Source of the DNA: Zonotrichia leucophrys gambelii | Taxonomy: Eukaryota; Chordata; Aves; Passeriformes; Passerellidae | Reading direction: 5' to 3' | DNA: 64,000 nt | Assembly (NCBI RefSeq): GCF_028769735.1 | Contig: NC_088173.1 | Span: 71,794,463-71,858,462 of the forward strand | Shown here: positions 43,901 to 54,959 of the stretch, one piece after another | How positions within the stretch are numbered: position 1 is the stretch's first letter | Layout: the number at the start of each line of letters is the position of its first letter | The notes under the pieces: generated by a model | What the model saw: the letters and a program-made list of their open reading frames with translations, nothing else | Databases searched by the model: none | What the model was told of the DNA's origin: nothing | Position numbers and translations under genes: made by a program

Positions 43901-46900
43901 CAACCAATGACTTCACCCCCAAAACAACCAGCCAACCAACAACCATCCAACCAACCACCTAACCAACCAACAACCTCACCACACAACCAACCACACAACA
44001 AATGACTTGACCACTAAACCAACCACCCAACCAGTCACCGAACCAACTGATGACCTCACCACCCAACCAACTGTCCAACCAACCACACAACCAAAGAACT
44101 GATCACCAAACCAACCACACAACCAACCACCTGACCGCTGTCCTGACCACCTGACCATTGACCCACACCCAACCAACGACCTGACCACCCAACCAACCAC
44201 CTGCTCAATCATCCAACCACTCCACCAGTGACCCAGTCAACCAATGAACCAACCAATGTCCTGAGCACCAAACCAAGCACTCAACCCACCAACCAACAGC
44301 TCAACCAATGGCCCAACCACCAAACCAATCACCCAACCAGTGGCCAAACTGCTCAAGCAGCCATCTAACCAACCTCCAAACCAACAACCCACCCAACCAC
44401 TCAACCAACCAACTGCTGAACTGAGACATCGACCAACAACCTAACCACTCAAACAGACAACTGCTCAACCAATGACCCTGAGCACCAAACCAACCACCAA
44501 CCACTGAAAAATTCAACCAACCACCCAATCATCCTCTTAACCACCTACCTGGAAAATTACCCACCCTCTCACCCAACAACTTTTGGGTTGGAAGGACCTC
44601 AAATCCCTTGGGTTTGGGTTGGAAGCACCTAAATCCCATCCCATTTCACCCCCTGCCATGGGCAGGGACACTTCCCACTATCCCAGGTGGATCCAAATCC
44701 ATCCAACCTGGCCTTGGATGCTTCCAGAGATCCAGGGGCAGCCACAGCAAATCTGGGAATTCCAGTCCAGGCCCTCAGCCAGGAATTCCCTCCCAATATC
44801 CCACCTAATGCTACCCTCTGGCAGTGGGAATTCAGAGGGGAGAAGGGGATACCCTGGACACCACAATCCCCGTGAGGGTCACCACGTGGTCACCCTCCAG
44901 TGTCCCCCACCTTGTAGGCTGCTTCCCGCATGAACTGCTTGGCCGGCTGCTTCCAGATGGCCGGCACGGTGAGCACCCAGCGGATGGCGTCGCTCTCGGG
45001 CAGGGACGGGCACTGGTCCTTCAGCTCCTGCCAGGGGACAAGCAGGAGGTGACACCTGGGGATTTTTCCCTTCTCCAGAGGAACATTCCCAGCTCTCCCA
45101 GCCTGCCTCCACTCCATCCCTTGGAATATCCTCACCCCACACATTCCACCCGCTGCTGCCAGGAACCATCTCCCACCAAGCCAACCTCTGACCATTTTGG
45201 GGCCATGAAAGTCCTTTCCCAGCTCGGGTGCCCCTGGCAGGAGGTGAAACCTGGGGGGTCCTGGTGATTCACGGAATGGGTTGAGTTGGGACGGACCTTA
45301 AATCCCATCCAGGGACACCTCCCACTATCCCAGGTCACTCCAAGCCCCATTGTCCAACCTGGCCTTGGACACTTCCAGGGACAGGGCAGCCACAGCAAAT
45401 CTGGGAATTCCATTCCAGGGCCTCCCCACTCTCCCATGGAAGGCATGGAGAGGACAGAGAGGATTCCATTTGGGAAGGAGGAGGAGGAGGGATGGAGGTG
45501 GCCCCACCTGCACGGCGTGCTGCTTGAAGAAGCGCAGCGCGTGGGCGAACACCTCCAGCGCCGGCATCTTCTTCCCGTTGACAGCTTCCAGCTCGGTTTT
45601 CATGGTCAGATCCTGCCAGGAACAGCAGATGGATCCCATCAGGGGCTGGGAGGTGGATCCGTCACCAAACCTCGGGAATTTGCTCATCCTTCTGCGCCCC
45701 AGCTGGAGCTCAGGAACCTGAAGCTTTGTGCAGCCACATCCACCCACCCTGGAGCAGCTCGGATGGGAGAACCCCAAATTCACCCCCTAAAATGGGCTAA
45801 AATGGGGTTTTTTCCCAACATTTCAATTCCCAACCTGGCCAGGATGCCCCCGGGAACACCGGGAACATCAGGATGGGAGCAGGGACTCACGCTGGTGCTG
45901 TGGATCTTCATCTTGAACTTCTCGAAGTAGAACCACTCGCGGGCCTCCTCGGGGTCCAGGTCGTGGTAGTAATCGCGGGCGGTGTAGCCGAAGCTGTGGA
46001 ATGTCCCCTCCGGGGTCAGCAGGAGGCTGGTGGGGGTCTTCTGGTTGGCCACGCCCGGGTCCCCCCCTTCCCATTTCCTGGAAAGAGGAGCCGGAGGAGG
46101 TGAAATTCCAGGGAATGGGTCCTGTCAGGTTTAGTTTGTTTCTGTGGGCATGGCGTGAAGGACCTTAAAGGAGGAGGGGTGATCTCTCTCCATCCTCCAA
46201 GGAATTTCATGGAATTCCAGACTGGTTTGGGTTGGGAGGGACTTTGAAGACCACTGAGTGCCACCTACTTCCATGGCAGGAATCCTTTCCACTATCTCAG
46301 GTTGATCCAAGCCCCAATGTCCAGCCTGGCCTTGGACACTGCCAGGGATCCAGGGGCAGCCACAGCAAATCTGGGAATTCCAGCCCAGCCAGGAATTCCT
46401 TGCCAAGATCCCAGCCCAATCTCCCCTTTCCCAGTGGGAGCCATTCCCTGGCTCCTGTCCCTGCAGGCCTTGTCCCCAGTCCCTCTGCAGCTCTCCTGGA
46501 GCCCCTTCAGAGACTCTGAGAATTCCCTGGAATTTTCCCTTCTCCAGGTGAACTTTCCCAGCTCTCCCAGCCTGGCTCCAGAGAAGAAGGGCTCCATCCC
46601 TTGGAGCACCCTCACTTCACACCTTCCACCCACTGCTGCCAGGAACCATCTCCCACTAACCCAGCCTCTGACAGTTTTGGGGCCATGAAAGTCCTTTCCC
46701 AGCTCCGGGGCCTCTGGCAGGTGCTCACCTCATCATGTGGATGGCCTCGGGGTCGCTGGTGAAGCTGAAGGCGTAACCGCTGGAGGTGGTGCCGAAGTCG
46801 ATGGCCACCACCACGGAGAAGGACGGCGCCTGCTGGGAACGCGCCTCGCTCCGCTGGAAGGCAAGGAATGGGATCAAGCCCTTTGGACTGGGGGATCCCA

Positions 46901-49900
46901 GAAAAGTGGTAAAGACCCCAGGAACTGGTTCATTTTCCCTGGATTTTCAGGATTTCCCCAGGACTTTCTGGATTTTTCCTGGATTTTTCACGCAGATTGG
47001 TGATTCCCTGATGGGTTCTTCTTCGTACACATCTTCAACTCATTGGGAAAAGCGTCTCCCATATTCCACAGGCGGTAAGGAAGGTAAGGAATGGGATCAA
47101 GCACTCAATTTTGACTGGGAGATCCCAGAAAAGTGGTGAAGACCCCAGAAACTGGTTTCTTTTTCCAGGATTTTCAGGATTTTTCCTGAATTTTCAGGAT
47201 TTTTCATGGATTTTCACCCAGTTTGGTGATTCCTTAATGGGTGATTCTTCTTATACATCTTCACTCATTCAGCAAAGTGTCTCCCATATTCCATGGGGTG
47301 GTTGCAACTGTTCCCAAAGACCCTGTTCCCATGGGATACAGGGGTTTGGACAGCCCTGGAGAGGGATGGATGCCCATGGGAGCAGCCAGGGTGGTTGGGG
47401 GCTCCTGTTTTTATTGTGCTGAGCCCCCCTCACTTGGACCCTGAAATTGGAGCCAAGATTCCCAAAAACCTTCCTTGTGTCTAGTTTCAGTCCAAGGCAC
47501 TGCTCCCACTGCTGCTCCCACCCTTTTCCTTTCCCCATTCTGTGTCCCTTCCCTCCGGGGCTGTCCCTGTGCTGAAGGAGCCATAAGGATGTGACAAAGC
47601 CCTGTCCCCAGGTTACCACGGGAAGCTGAAAGCTTCGTTAACTTGTAATGTCCCCAGATTTGATAAGGGAGGACACGAGCTGGCCAGGAAAAATGCTGGG
47701 ATCAGCAGGGAAGAGGCAGCTGGAGCAGGAATGTGCAGGGACAAGGAGCTCCAGGGAGGATCTGGCTCCGGAACGCAGCCTCCCACACCCGGTGGCCCCA
47801 GAGGAGGGCAGGAGTTTTGTGGAGTTAAATTTTTCCTGGTGGGTCACTCCAGAGCTGGAAAACCCCTCCATCCTGAAAATCCCATGGATAGAGGTCCTGG
47901 GGATAGACTGACCCATCCTGTGGGACTGAGGGGGATGGAGGCTGGACTGGGAGGGGAGGGAGAGCAGGAAATGGGAAAGGACCAGAGGGGGAAAGGACAG
48001 GGAGACAGACCCCAATGGGCTTACTGGGACCCCACAACTGCCTTACTGGGACCACCATAATTGTTTTATTGAGGACCCCTCTGTGACCTTATTGGGAGCC
48101 CACAATGACCTTACTGGGAAACCCACAGTGGCCATACTGGGACCCCTATAATGGCCATACTGAGACCTCAAAACTGCCTTACTGGAAACACCATAATGAT
48201 CTTATTGGGGACCCCAAAATGGCCTCACTGGGGACCCCACTGTGGCTTCACTGGGGACCCCACAGCGGCCATACAGTGACTACATAACAACCTTACCGGG
48301 AACCCCATAATGGCCTTACTGGGACCCCACAACTGCCTTACTGGGAACCCCATAATGGTCTTATTGGGGACCCCAAAATGGCCATACTGGGAACCCCATA
48401 ATGGCATTACTAGGACCCCAAAACTGCCTTACTGGGAACGCCATAATGGTCATACTGGGATCCCAAATCTGCCTTACTGGGAACCCCGTAACAGCCATAA
48501 TGGGAACCCAAAACTGCCTTACTGAGAACCCCATAATGGCCTTACTGGGACCCCAAATCTGCCATACTGGGAGCCCAAAACTGCCTTACTGGGGACCCCA
48601 TTATGGCCATACTGGGACCTCAAACCTGCCTTACTGGGAACCCCATAATGGTCTTATTGGGGACTCCAAAATGGCCATACTGGGAACCCCATAATGGCCT
48701 TACTGGGAACCCCATAATGACCTTACTGGGAACCCCATAATGGCCATACTGGGAACCCCATAATGGCCATACTGGGAACCCCATAATGACCTTACTGGGA
48801 ACCCCATAATGGCATTACTAGGACCCCAAAACTGCCTTACTGGGAGCCCCATAATGGCCTTACTGGGAACCCCATAATGACCTTACTGGGAACCCCATAA
48901 TGGCATTACTGGGAGCCCCACAATGGCCATACTGGGACCCCAAATCTGCCATACTGGGAGCCCAAAACTGCCTTACTGGGGACCCCATTATGGCCATACT
49001 GGGACCTCAAACCTGCCTTACTGGAAACCCCATAATGGCCTTACTGGGACCCCACAATGGCCATACTGGGACCCCAAAGCTGCCCTACTGGGAGCCCCAT
49101 AATGGTCTTATTGGGGACTCCAAAATGGCCATACTGGGAACCCCATAATGACCTTACTGGGAACCCCATAATGGCCTTACTGGGAACCCCATAATGACCT
49201 TACTGGGAACCCCATAATGGCCATACTGGGAACCCCATAATGGCCTTACTGGGAACCCCATAATGGCATTACTGGGACCCCAAAACTGCCTTACTGGGAG
49301 CCCCATAATGGCATTACTGGGAGCCCCACAATGGCCATACTGGGACCCCAAAGCTGCCTTACTGGGAGCCCCACAATGGCCTTACTGGAAACCCCATAAT
49401 GACCTTACTGGGAACCCCATAATGACCTTACTGGGACCCCAAACCTGCCTTACTGGGAACCCCATAATGGCATTACTGGGAGCCCCACAATGGCCATACT
49501 GGGACCCCAAATCTGCCATGCTGGGAGCCCAAAACTGCCTTACTGGGGACCCCATTATGGCCATACTGGGACCTCAAACCTGCCTTACTGGGAACCCCAT
49601 AATGGCCTTACTGGGACTCCACAATGGCCATACTGGGACCCCAAAGCTGCCCTACTGGGAGCCCCATAATGGTCTTATTGGGGACTCCAAAATGGCCATA
49701 CTGGGAACCCCATATTGACCTTACTGGGAACCCCATAATGGCCTTACTGGGACCCCAAAGCTGCCTTACTGGGACCCCACAGTGGCCATACTGGTGCGGC
49801 ACTCACCGGTGACTGGGAGGGCGTCAGCGGGGCGATGCTGCAGCTGTCGTGGGGCGTCCCCGGGGAGCCGGGCGGGGACGGCGTCGGGCACCGCTCGCCG

Positions 49901-52900
49901 TTGGCACCTGGGGACACGGACGGGAGAGTCTGGGGGACCCCAAAGACCCTTCCCCAGGGAGAGACCACCTGGGACATCCCGATGGAGATGGATACGGGGG
50001 AGAAGGGATTCCAACCCTTCCCAAAGACTCTTCCCCAGGGAGAGACCACCTGGGACATCCTGATGGAGATGGATACGGGGGAGAAGGGATTCCAACCCTT
50101 CCCAAAGACCCTTCCCCAGGGAGAGACCACCCAGGACATCCCGATGGAGACGGATCCAGGTGGGAAGGGATCCCAGCCGTTCCCTAAGACCATTCCCAAA
50201 GGAGAGACCACCTGGGACATCCTGATGGAGACAGATCCAGGTGGGAAAGGATCCAGCCCTTCCCAAAGACTATTCCCCAGGGAGAGACCACCTGGGACAT
50301 CCTGATAGAGACTGATCCAGGTGGGAAAGGATCCAGCCCTTCCCAAAGACTATTCCCCAGGGAGAGACCACCTGGGACATCCTGCTGGAAATGGATCTGC
50401 ATGGGAAGGGATCCCAGCCCTTCCCAAATCGTCCCCTCAAGGAGAGACCACCCAGGACATCCCGATGGAGACAATCTGGGGTGGATGTGATGGTGGAGGG
50501 GACAGAGTCATTGTGGGGTCTCCAGATGTGGAGTTCATAAATTCATGGAATTGTAGGATGGTTGGNNNNNNNNNNNNNNNNNNNNNNNNNNNNNNNNNNN
50601 NNNNNNNNNNNNNNNNNNNNNNNNNNNNNNNNNNNNNNNNNNNNNNNNNNNNNNNNNNNNNNNNNCCCCCAAAAAATGGCCAAACGGGCCCCCAAAAGGG
50701 GGGGCCCTACGGGGAGCCCCATAATGGTCTTTTTGGGAGACTCCAAAAGGGCCATCCCGGGGAAAACCCCCATAATGACCTTACGGGGAAACCCCCATAA
50801 GGGCCCTTTAACGGGGAACCCCATAATGCCCTTTAAACTGGGAGCCCCATAATGGCCATACTGGGAACCCCATAAGGCCTTACTGGGAACCCCATGGGGG
50901 CTTTACGGGGCCCCCAAAAACTCCCTTACTGGAGCCCCAAAGGGCTTTACTGGGACCCCAAAAAATGGCCATCCTGGACCCCAAAGGCCTTACGGGGACC
51001 CCAAAAAGGCCTTTAACGGGAAACCCCATAATGACCTTACGGGGAACCCCTAAAGCCTTTTTGGGACCCCAAAACTGCCTTACTGGGAACCCCATAAGGC
51101 ATTACTGGGACCCCAACAAGGGCCTACTGGGACCCCAAAATCTGCCATCCTGGGAGCCCAAAACTGCCTTCCCTGGGGGACCCCTTTTATGGCCATACGG
51201 GGACCTCAAACCCCCTTTAAACGGGGAAACCCCCATAAGGGCCCTTTAACTGGGATCCACAAGGGCCCAAAATGGGACCCAAAGCGCCCTACGGGGAGCC
51301 CCATAATGGTCTTATTGGGACTCCAAAATGGCCATACTGGGCCCCCCATATTTGCCCTTTACGGGGGAACCCCAAAAATGGCCTTACGGGGACCCCAAAG
51401 CTGCCTTACGGGGACCCCACAGTGGCCATACTGGTGCGGCACCCCCGGGTGACTGGGAGGGCTCAGCGGGGCGATGCTGCAGCTGTCGTGGGGGTCCCCG
51501 GGGGGCCGGGGGGGGAGGGTCGGGCACCGTTTCGCCTTTTCCCACCGGGGACACCCCACGGGAGAGTCTGGGGACCCCCAAAAACCCTTCCCCAGGGAGA
51601 GACCACCCCGGACATCCCGATGGGGGATGGAAAGGGGGAAGGGATTCCAAACCCCTTTCCCCAAAAACTCTTTTCCCCCGGGGGAACCCCCAGGACCCTC
51701 CGATGGGGATGGGTACGGGGGGGAAGGGGTTCCCCAAACCCCTTTCCCCAAAAACTCTTCCCCCCGGGGGAGACCACCCGGACATCCCGATGGGGACGGG
51801 TCCAGGTGGGAAGGGGTCCCACCCTTCCCTAAGACCATTCCCAAAGGAGAGACCACCTGGGACACCCTGATGGAGACAGATCCAGGTGGGAAAGGATCCA
51901 GCCGTTCCCTAAGACCATTCCCAAAGGAGAGACCACCTGGGACACCCTGATGGAGACAGATCCAGGTGGGAAAGGATCCAGCCCTTCCCAAAGACTATTC
52001 CCCAGGGAGAGACCACCTGGGACATCCTGCTGGAAATGGATCTGCATGGGAAGGGATCCCAGCCCTTCCCAAATTGTCCCCTCAAGGAGAGACCACCCAG
52101 GACATCCCGATGGAGACAATCTGGGGTGGATGTGATGGTGGAGGGGACAGAGTCACTGTGGGGTCTCCAGATGTGGAGTTCATAAATTCATGGAATTGTA
52201 GGATGGTTGGAGTTGGGAAGGTCCCTAAATCCGATCCAGTGCCACCCCATACATGGGCAGGGACACTTTCCATTCTCCCATTTAGATCCAGCTCAGCCTT
52301 GGACAATTCCAGGGATGTGTCCAATGGGATAATCCAGGGGAAGCTGCTCCAGCCCAGCAGCTGGAAGGTTTGGATTCAGTGGGAATGGGGGAAAACTTGG
52401 AAAGGAAGAAAGGAAATGTCTGTGTTTCAAATCCATGGAGAACCAGCGAGGGAGGGTGGATCCAGCTCAGACCCTCGGCCATGCTCCAGAACATCCCGGT
52501 TTCCTGGACACCCTGGAAGCTCCTGCGTGAGCCCGTGGTAATCCCAAAATCTGGGGGTGGGGATCATGGGTAAAGCAAATTTTCCCTCCTCCTGAAGCCA
52601 CCACCCGTCCCTGTCCCCTCCAGCAGCAGAATTCCAGCCCCGGGGAACCCCGATGATCCCAAAACCGGGATGGAGTGAGCCCCAGAGTCCCGGGGACACG
52701 GGGCTGTCCCGCCCGCGCTGCCCCGGGCACCTGGCTCCAATTAGCAGCCGGCATTAATTAATCACCGCCCACGACAGAGCCGCTGGAGCGGCCCCAGCTG
52801 GAAGGAGCTGGGGGAGCTGGCGGAGCGGCTTTCCCGAGGGATTGGGATGGGGGAAAGTGTTGGGAATGCGGTGTGGGGTCCGGGCGGTGACACCGGTGAG

Positions 52901-54294
52901 GTGAAGGGACCGTCGGCCCTAAAACCTGCACTGTGGGATTGCCGATCCTGCCGGGATCCTGCTGGGATCCTGCTGGGATCGGGGCCATGGGAGTGGGGAT
53001 GAGCAGCCCCCACCTCCAGCCGGGCTCTGGAGGGATTTGGAAACAGAGGAGGCTCCGTGGTTGGAAGGATTTGGGAACAGAGGAAATTCTGTTGTTTGAG
53101 GGATTTGGGAACAGCAGAGGATCCTTCGGGAAGAGCAAAACTCCATCTCCCCTTCGCTGGAGACTGGACAAACCCACCGCGGCTCCTAGTGCCACCAGTT
53201 TGCCCTGGGACAGCCACTGGGACACCCTCGGGAAGCTCAGGAGCCCCAAGGAATGTTCTGGGATCCCCCAAGAGCAGCAGCTGCGGGGTTGGGATTGGGG
53301 TTGGGATTGGGATTGCTCTGATCCCAACTTTGTGTCTGGGATTGGGATTGGTTTGATCTCGACTTTGTGTCAGCCCCATCCCAGAGCTGGGGACAGCGAT
53401 GGCCGTGTCCCCACCCTGGGTTGTGCTGGTGACACGTCTGCTGTCCCCTACACCCACTCCCTAAGTGCCTTTCCCTGTATCCATGTCTGTCCCATAAATA
53501 TTTGATCCCAGACAAATGGGAACGGTCCCTGTGCCGCCTCTGCGTGTGACAGAGCCGGGGGGGACGGTGACACCCTGGGGACTCTGGAGAGCCTCGGACA
53601 TGAAACCTCATTCCTGAGGAGAAGGATCGGGGTCGGGGGGGCAGGGGGGGGAGAATTCCTGCTGTGGCCTCAGCATTTCTGGACTTGGGATGGTAGGATG
53701 AGGTTTGGGATGGCGGGCTCAGGTTTGGGGTGGTGGGATCGGGTTTGGAATGGAAGGATCAGGTTTGGGATGGAGGGCTCAGGTTTGGGATGGAGGGCTC
53801 AGGTTTGGGATGGTGGGATCAGGTTTGGGACAGCGGGACCAGATTTGGGATGGCAGGGTCAGGTTTGAGATTGGAAGGATGAGGTTTGGGATGGCAGGAT
53901 CAGGTTTGGGATGGTGGGATCAGGTTTGGGATGGTGAGATCAGGTTTGGGATGGTGGGATGAGGTTTGGGATGGAGTCATGAAGTTTGGGACAGCAGGAT
54001 GAGGTTTGGGATGGAAGGATGAGGTTTGTGATGGTGGGATCAGGTTTGGGATGGAGGGCTCAAGTTTGGGACGGCGGGATGAGTTTTGGGATGGTGGGAT
54101 CAGGTTTCCTCCCACAGCTGGTTCTGGTTCCCCCAGCACAGGAGCTGTGGAGGGGACAGAGAGGGGACAGCAAGGGACCTAGACATGGAGTGATCATCTG
54201 GTGGGGTCAGGGGACATCTCAGCCAGTGCCACCCCCTGGGGACATCCTTACCTATCCGCAGGCTCTGCATCCCAGGCTCCAGGAGCATCGCCAT
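37989..54294 (-). CDS. HSPA12B: HSPA12B, HSP70-like ATPase-fold protein
   Basis: Twelve coding exons on the minus strand: 54294-54252, 49907-49807, 46853-46729, 46077-45891, 45612-45508, 45027-44911, 43375-43204, 41751-41665, 41346-41242, 40200-39942, 39766-39663 and 38629-37989. They sum to 2046 nt with every phase matching: 681 residues and stop (human about 686). Motifs of the actin/HSP70 ATPase fold: phosphate-1 [13 protein letters not shown] (about 65-77), phosphate-2 [12 protein letters not shown] (about 318-329) and adenosine loop FLVGGFAES (about 484-492). The N-terminus is a Pro/Ser-rich tail ([20 protein letters not shown]). There is no canonical HSP70 substrate-binding domain or EEVD end; it stops at FLSN as the family does. 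In mammals it is an endothelial protein linked to angiogenesis. ATG at 54294-54292 is chosen from homology; the second ATG two codons later is equally possible. Introns are packed with minisatellites and CR1. Confidence 0.95.
38650..39235. repeat. Degenerate CAGGGATGRGG minisatellite, HSPA12B last intron
   Basis: Loose units around GTTCCAGGGACAAGGTGGG and CCCAGGGATGGGG between the last two exons. They merge into the regular VNTR at 39240. Confidence 0.7.
39240..39650. repeat. 39-bp VNTR (GGGACAGGGGTTCCCCAGGG)
   Basis: About ten units of GGGACAGGGGTTCCCCAGGG plus ATGGACAGGGGGTGGCACA. The last unit runs to within about 15 bp of the splice donor of the exon at 39663-39766. Confidence 0.93.
40205..40870. 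repeat. CCCATGTCCCC pyrimidine-rich repeat, HSPA12B intron
   Basis: Degenerate CCCCATGTCCCTATG-like units. It begins next to the acceptor of the 39942-40200 exon, so it forms that acceptor's purine-rich lead-in on the coding strand. Confidence 0.75.
40930..41180. repeat. TTTGGGGTCCCAGCCCGGA short tandem array
   Basis: About nine units of 19-20 bp, some interrupted, between HSPA12B exons. Confidence 0.85.
41795..42010. repeat. CATGGGATCCACCCCAT repeat
   Basis: About ten units of CCATGGGATCCACCCCACTT. Many units contain a BamHI-type palindrome GGATCC. Confidence 0.85.
42600..42985. repeat. GGGAATGGGGTCTCTGGG repeat
   Basis: About 18 degenerate units of 18-25 bp, G-rich on the plus strand, upstream (on the coding strand: downstream) of the exon at 43204-43375. 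Confidence 0.85.
43500..44575. repeat. (CCAA)n-type minisatellite, HSPA12B intron
   Basis: About 1.1 kb of ACCAACCAACCA with ACCTGGCCACC and TGACCTGACCACC inserts. A higher-order unit of about 110 bp is visible at 43610-43830. Confidence 0.93.
44583..44840 (-). mobile_element. CR1 LINE fragment
   Basis: Antisense CR1 3' end: GGGTTGGAAGGACCTCAAAT, then CCCTGCCATGGGCAGGGACA, CAACCTGGCCTTGGATGCTT and GGGGCAGCCACAGCAAATCT. These are hallmark CR1 phrases. It ends in the intron just before the exon at 44911. Confidence 0.8.
45060..45440 (-). mobile_element. CR1 LINE fragments in HSPA12B intron
   Basis: Two adjoining parts. 45060-45250 matches a block at 46530-46720; 45270-45440 carries ACCTTAAATCCCATCCAGGG and CAACCTGGCCTTGGACACTT. 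Antisense to CR1, in sense with HSPA12B. Confidence 0.7.
46130..46725 (-). mobile_element. CR1 LINE fragment plus duplicated flank beside the ATPase exon
   Basis: Contains GGTTTGGGTTGGGAGGGACT, CAGCCTGGCCTTGGACACTG and CAGCTCTCCTGGAGCCCCTT. Its last 190 bp (46530-46720) recur at 45060-45250. It ends a few bases from the splice donor of the exon at 46729-46853. Confidence 0.7.
46857..47300. repeat. Direct duplication of about 215 bp in HSPA12B intron
   Basis: 46857-47075 and 47082-47300 share AAGGAATGGGATCAAGC, GATCCCAGAAAAGTGGT, TTTTCAGGATTT and AAGCGTCTCCCATATTCCA-like ends. The first copy abuts the acceptor of the exon at 46853. From 47300 to 48010 the intron looks unique, with nothing recognised. 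Confidence 0.75.
48010..49800. repeat. About 23-bp minisatellite (ACTGGGAACCCCATAATGGC)
   Basis: Roughly 75 units of TTACTGGGAACCCCATAATG with variants ACCCCAAAACTGCC and GCCATACTGGGACC. Blocks of several hundred bp are repeated, e.g. 48860-49150 and 49280-49700. The last unit ends within about 10 bp of the donor of the exon at 49807-49907. Confidence 0.95.
49925..50490. repeat. About 80-bp tandem repeat next to HSPA12B exon 2
   Basis: Seven units of GAGAGACCACCTGGGACATC followed by GATGGAGATGGATACGGGG-like sequence and CCCTTCCCAAAGACTCTTCC. It starts within 60 bp of the acceptor of the exon at 49907. Confidence 0.92.
50566..50665. other. Assembly gap (100 N)
   Basis: Exactly 100 Ns, the usual placeholder for a gap of unknown size. 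The left edge stops in the middle of a CR1 fragment at GTAGGATGGTTGG. Confidence 0.99.
50666..52200. other. Low-quality duplicate of 49.05-50.56 kb (probable false duplication)
   Basis: This stretch follows 49050-50565 unit for unit. It includes a damaged copy of the HSPA12B exon (about 51447-51546, donor CTCAC lost, one base missing in GGGCTCAGCGG) and the 80-bp repeats. It ends in the same CR1, but continues through GTAGGATGGTTGG where the first copy hits the gap. The left half has homopolymer errors (GGGCCCTTTAACGGGG, CCCCCATAAGGGCCC) unlike the rest of the window, typical of an unpolished contig end. Best read as two unmerged overlapping contig ends. Confidence 0.85.
52180..52335 (-). mobile_element. 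CR1 LINE 3' end
   Basis: Antisense CR1: TTCATGGAATTGTAGGATGG, TTGGGAAGGTCCCTAAATCC, ATGGGCAGGGACACTTTCC and CTCAGCCTTGGACAATTCCA. The truncated twin of this element sits at 50535-50565, left of the gap. From 52335 to 53700 the intron looks unique, with nothing recognised. Confidence 0.8.
53700..54115. repeat. GGTTTGGGATGGTGGGATCA minisatellite
   Basis: About 17 units of 24 bp. It ends about 135 bp before the donor of the first coding exon of HSPA12B (54252). Confidence 0.95.
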
Positions 54295-54309
54295 GGCCTC
54301 GCTGCCCAC
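54252..54309 (-). other. HSPA12B: First coding exon of HSPA12B (start-codon exon)
   Basis: Minus strand: acceptor CCTTTTCCAG before 54309, a 15-base leader, ATG at 54294, then [14 protein letters not shown] and the donor ATAG|GTAAGG at 54252. Because it begins with an acceptor, at least one non-coding exon lies upstream (higher coordinates). Confidence 0.75.
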
Positions 54310-54959
54310 CTGGAAAAGGAAGGGACAAAATCCATCCCTGTGTGCCCTCAGTGCGTGGGGTGGCCACAGTGTCCACTCAGTGTCCCCTCAATGTCCCCTC
54401 GGTGTCCCCTCAATGTCTCTACCCCCCAAAAACCACACCAGGGACGAGGCTGGGATCTGTAGGGTTGGCAGGAGGGGACCCCAAATCCCAGCTCCCCATG
54501 GGGTGTGGCTGTCCCAGTTTGGGGCACACATGATTGTCACCGTCCAGGGCGTCCCCAGCTGTCACAGCCACTGTGGGGACAGGGACCCGAGTTCCTGTCA
54601 CCGGGCAGGTCAGACAGATGTTCAGGATACAGATGTGCAGGGTGGAAATTGCTGTTCCTGCACATTTTTACCCTTTTTTTGGGGAGGGATCATTTAGGAA
54701 AAATCCCAATTTATTTCCTGATGGAAGCTCGGTGTTCAAAGGGATCCTGGCTCTTCCCAGGGATTCTAACCCAGCCTGGACCAGCTCCAAATTTTCTTCC
54801 AGGGATAACACCCCAGCTCCTGGCTGCCTTCCCGAGGTCACAACCTCCCACCACCCCCAAATCCCCCAGCCCGCACCGGCCCCTCTCATCCCACAAATCC
54901 AGAGCTTTGGGATAGGGCTGAGCTCATCGGGAGAGGCCTCACCCCCAGCCAAACCCACC

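Noticed and set aside
44583..46725. CR1 pieces as active elements
   Set aside because: Short, degenerate 3' fragments without open reading frame 2.
48010..49800. Regularly spaced short repeats resembling a CRISPR array
   Set aside because: Head-to-tail minisatellite without unique spacers, in a vertebrate intron.
51447..51546. Second copy of the HSPA12[10 protein letters not shown] exon
   Set aside because: Damaged copy in the low-quality duplicate right of the gap; lacks the donor and is frameshifted.
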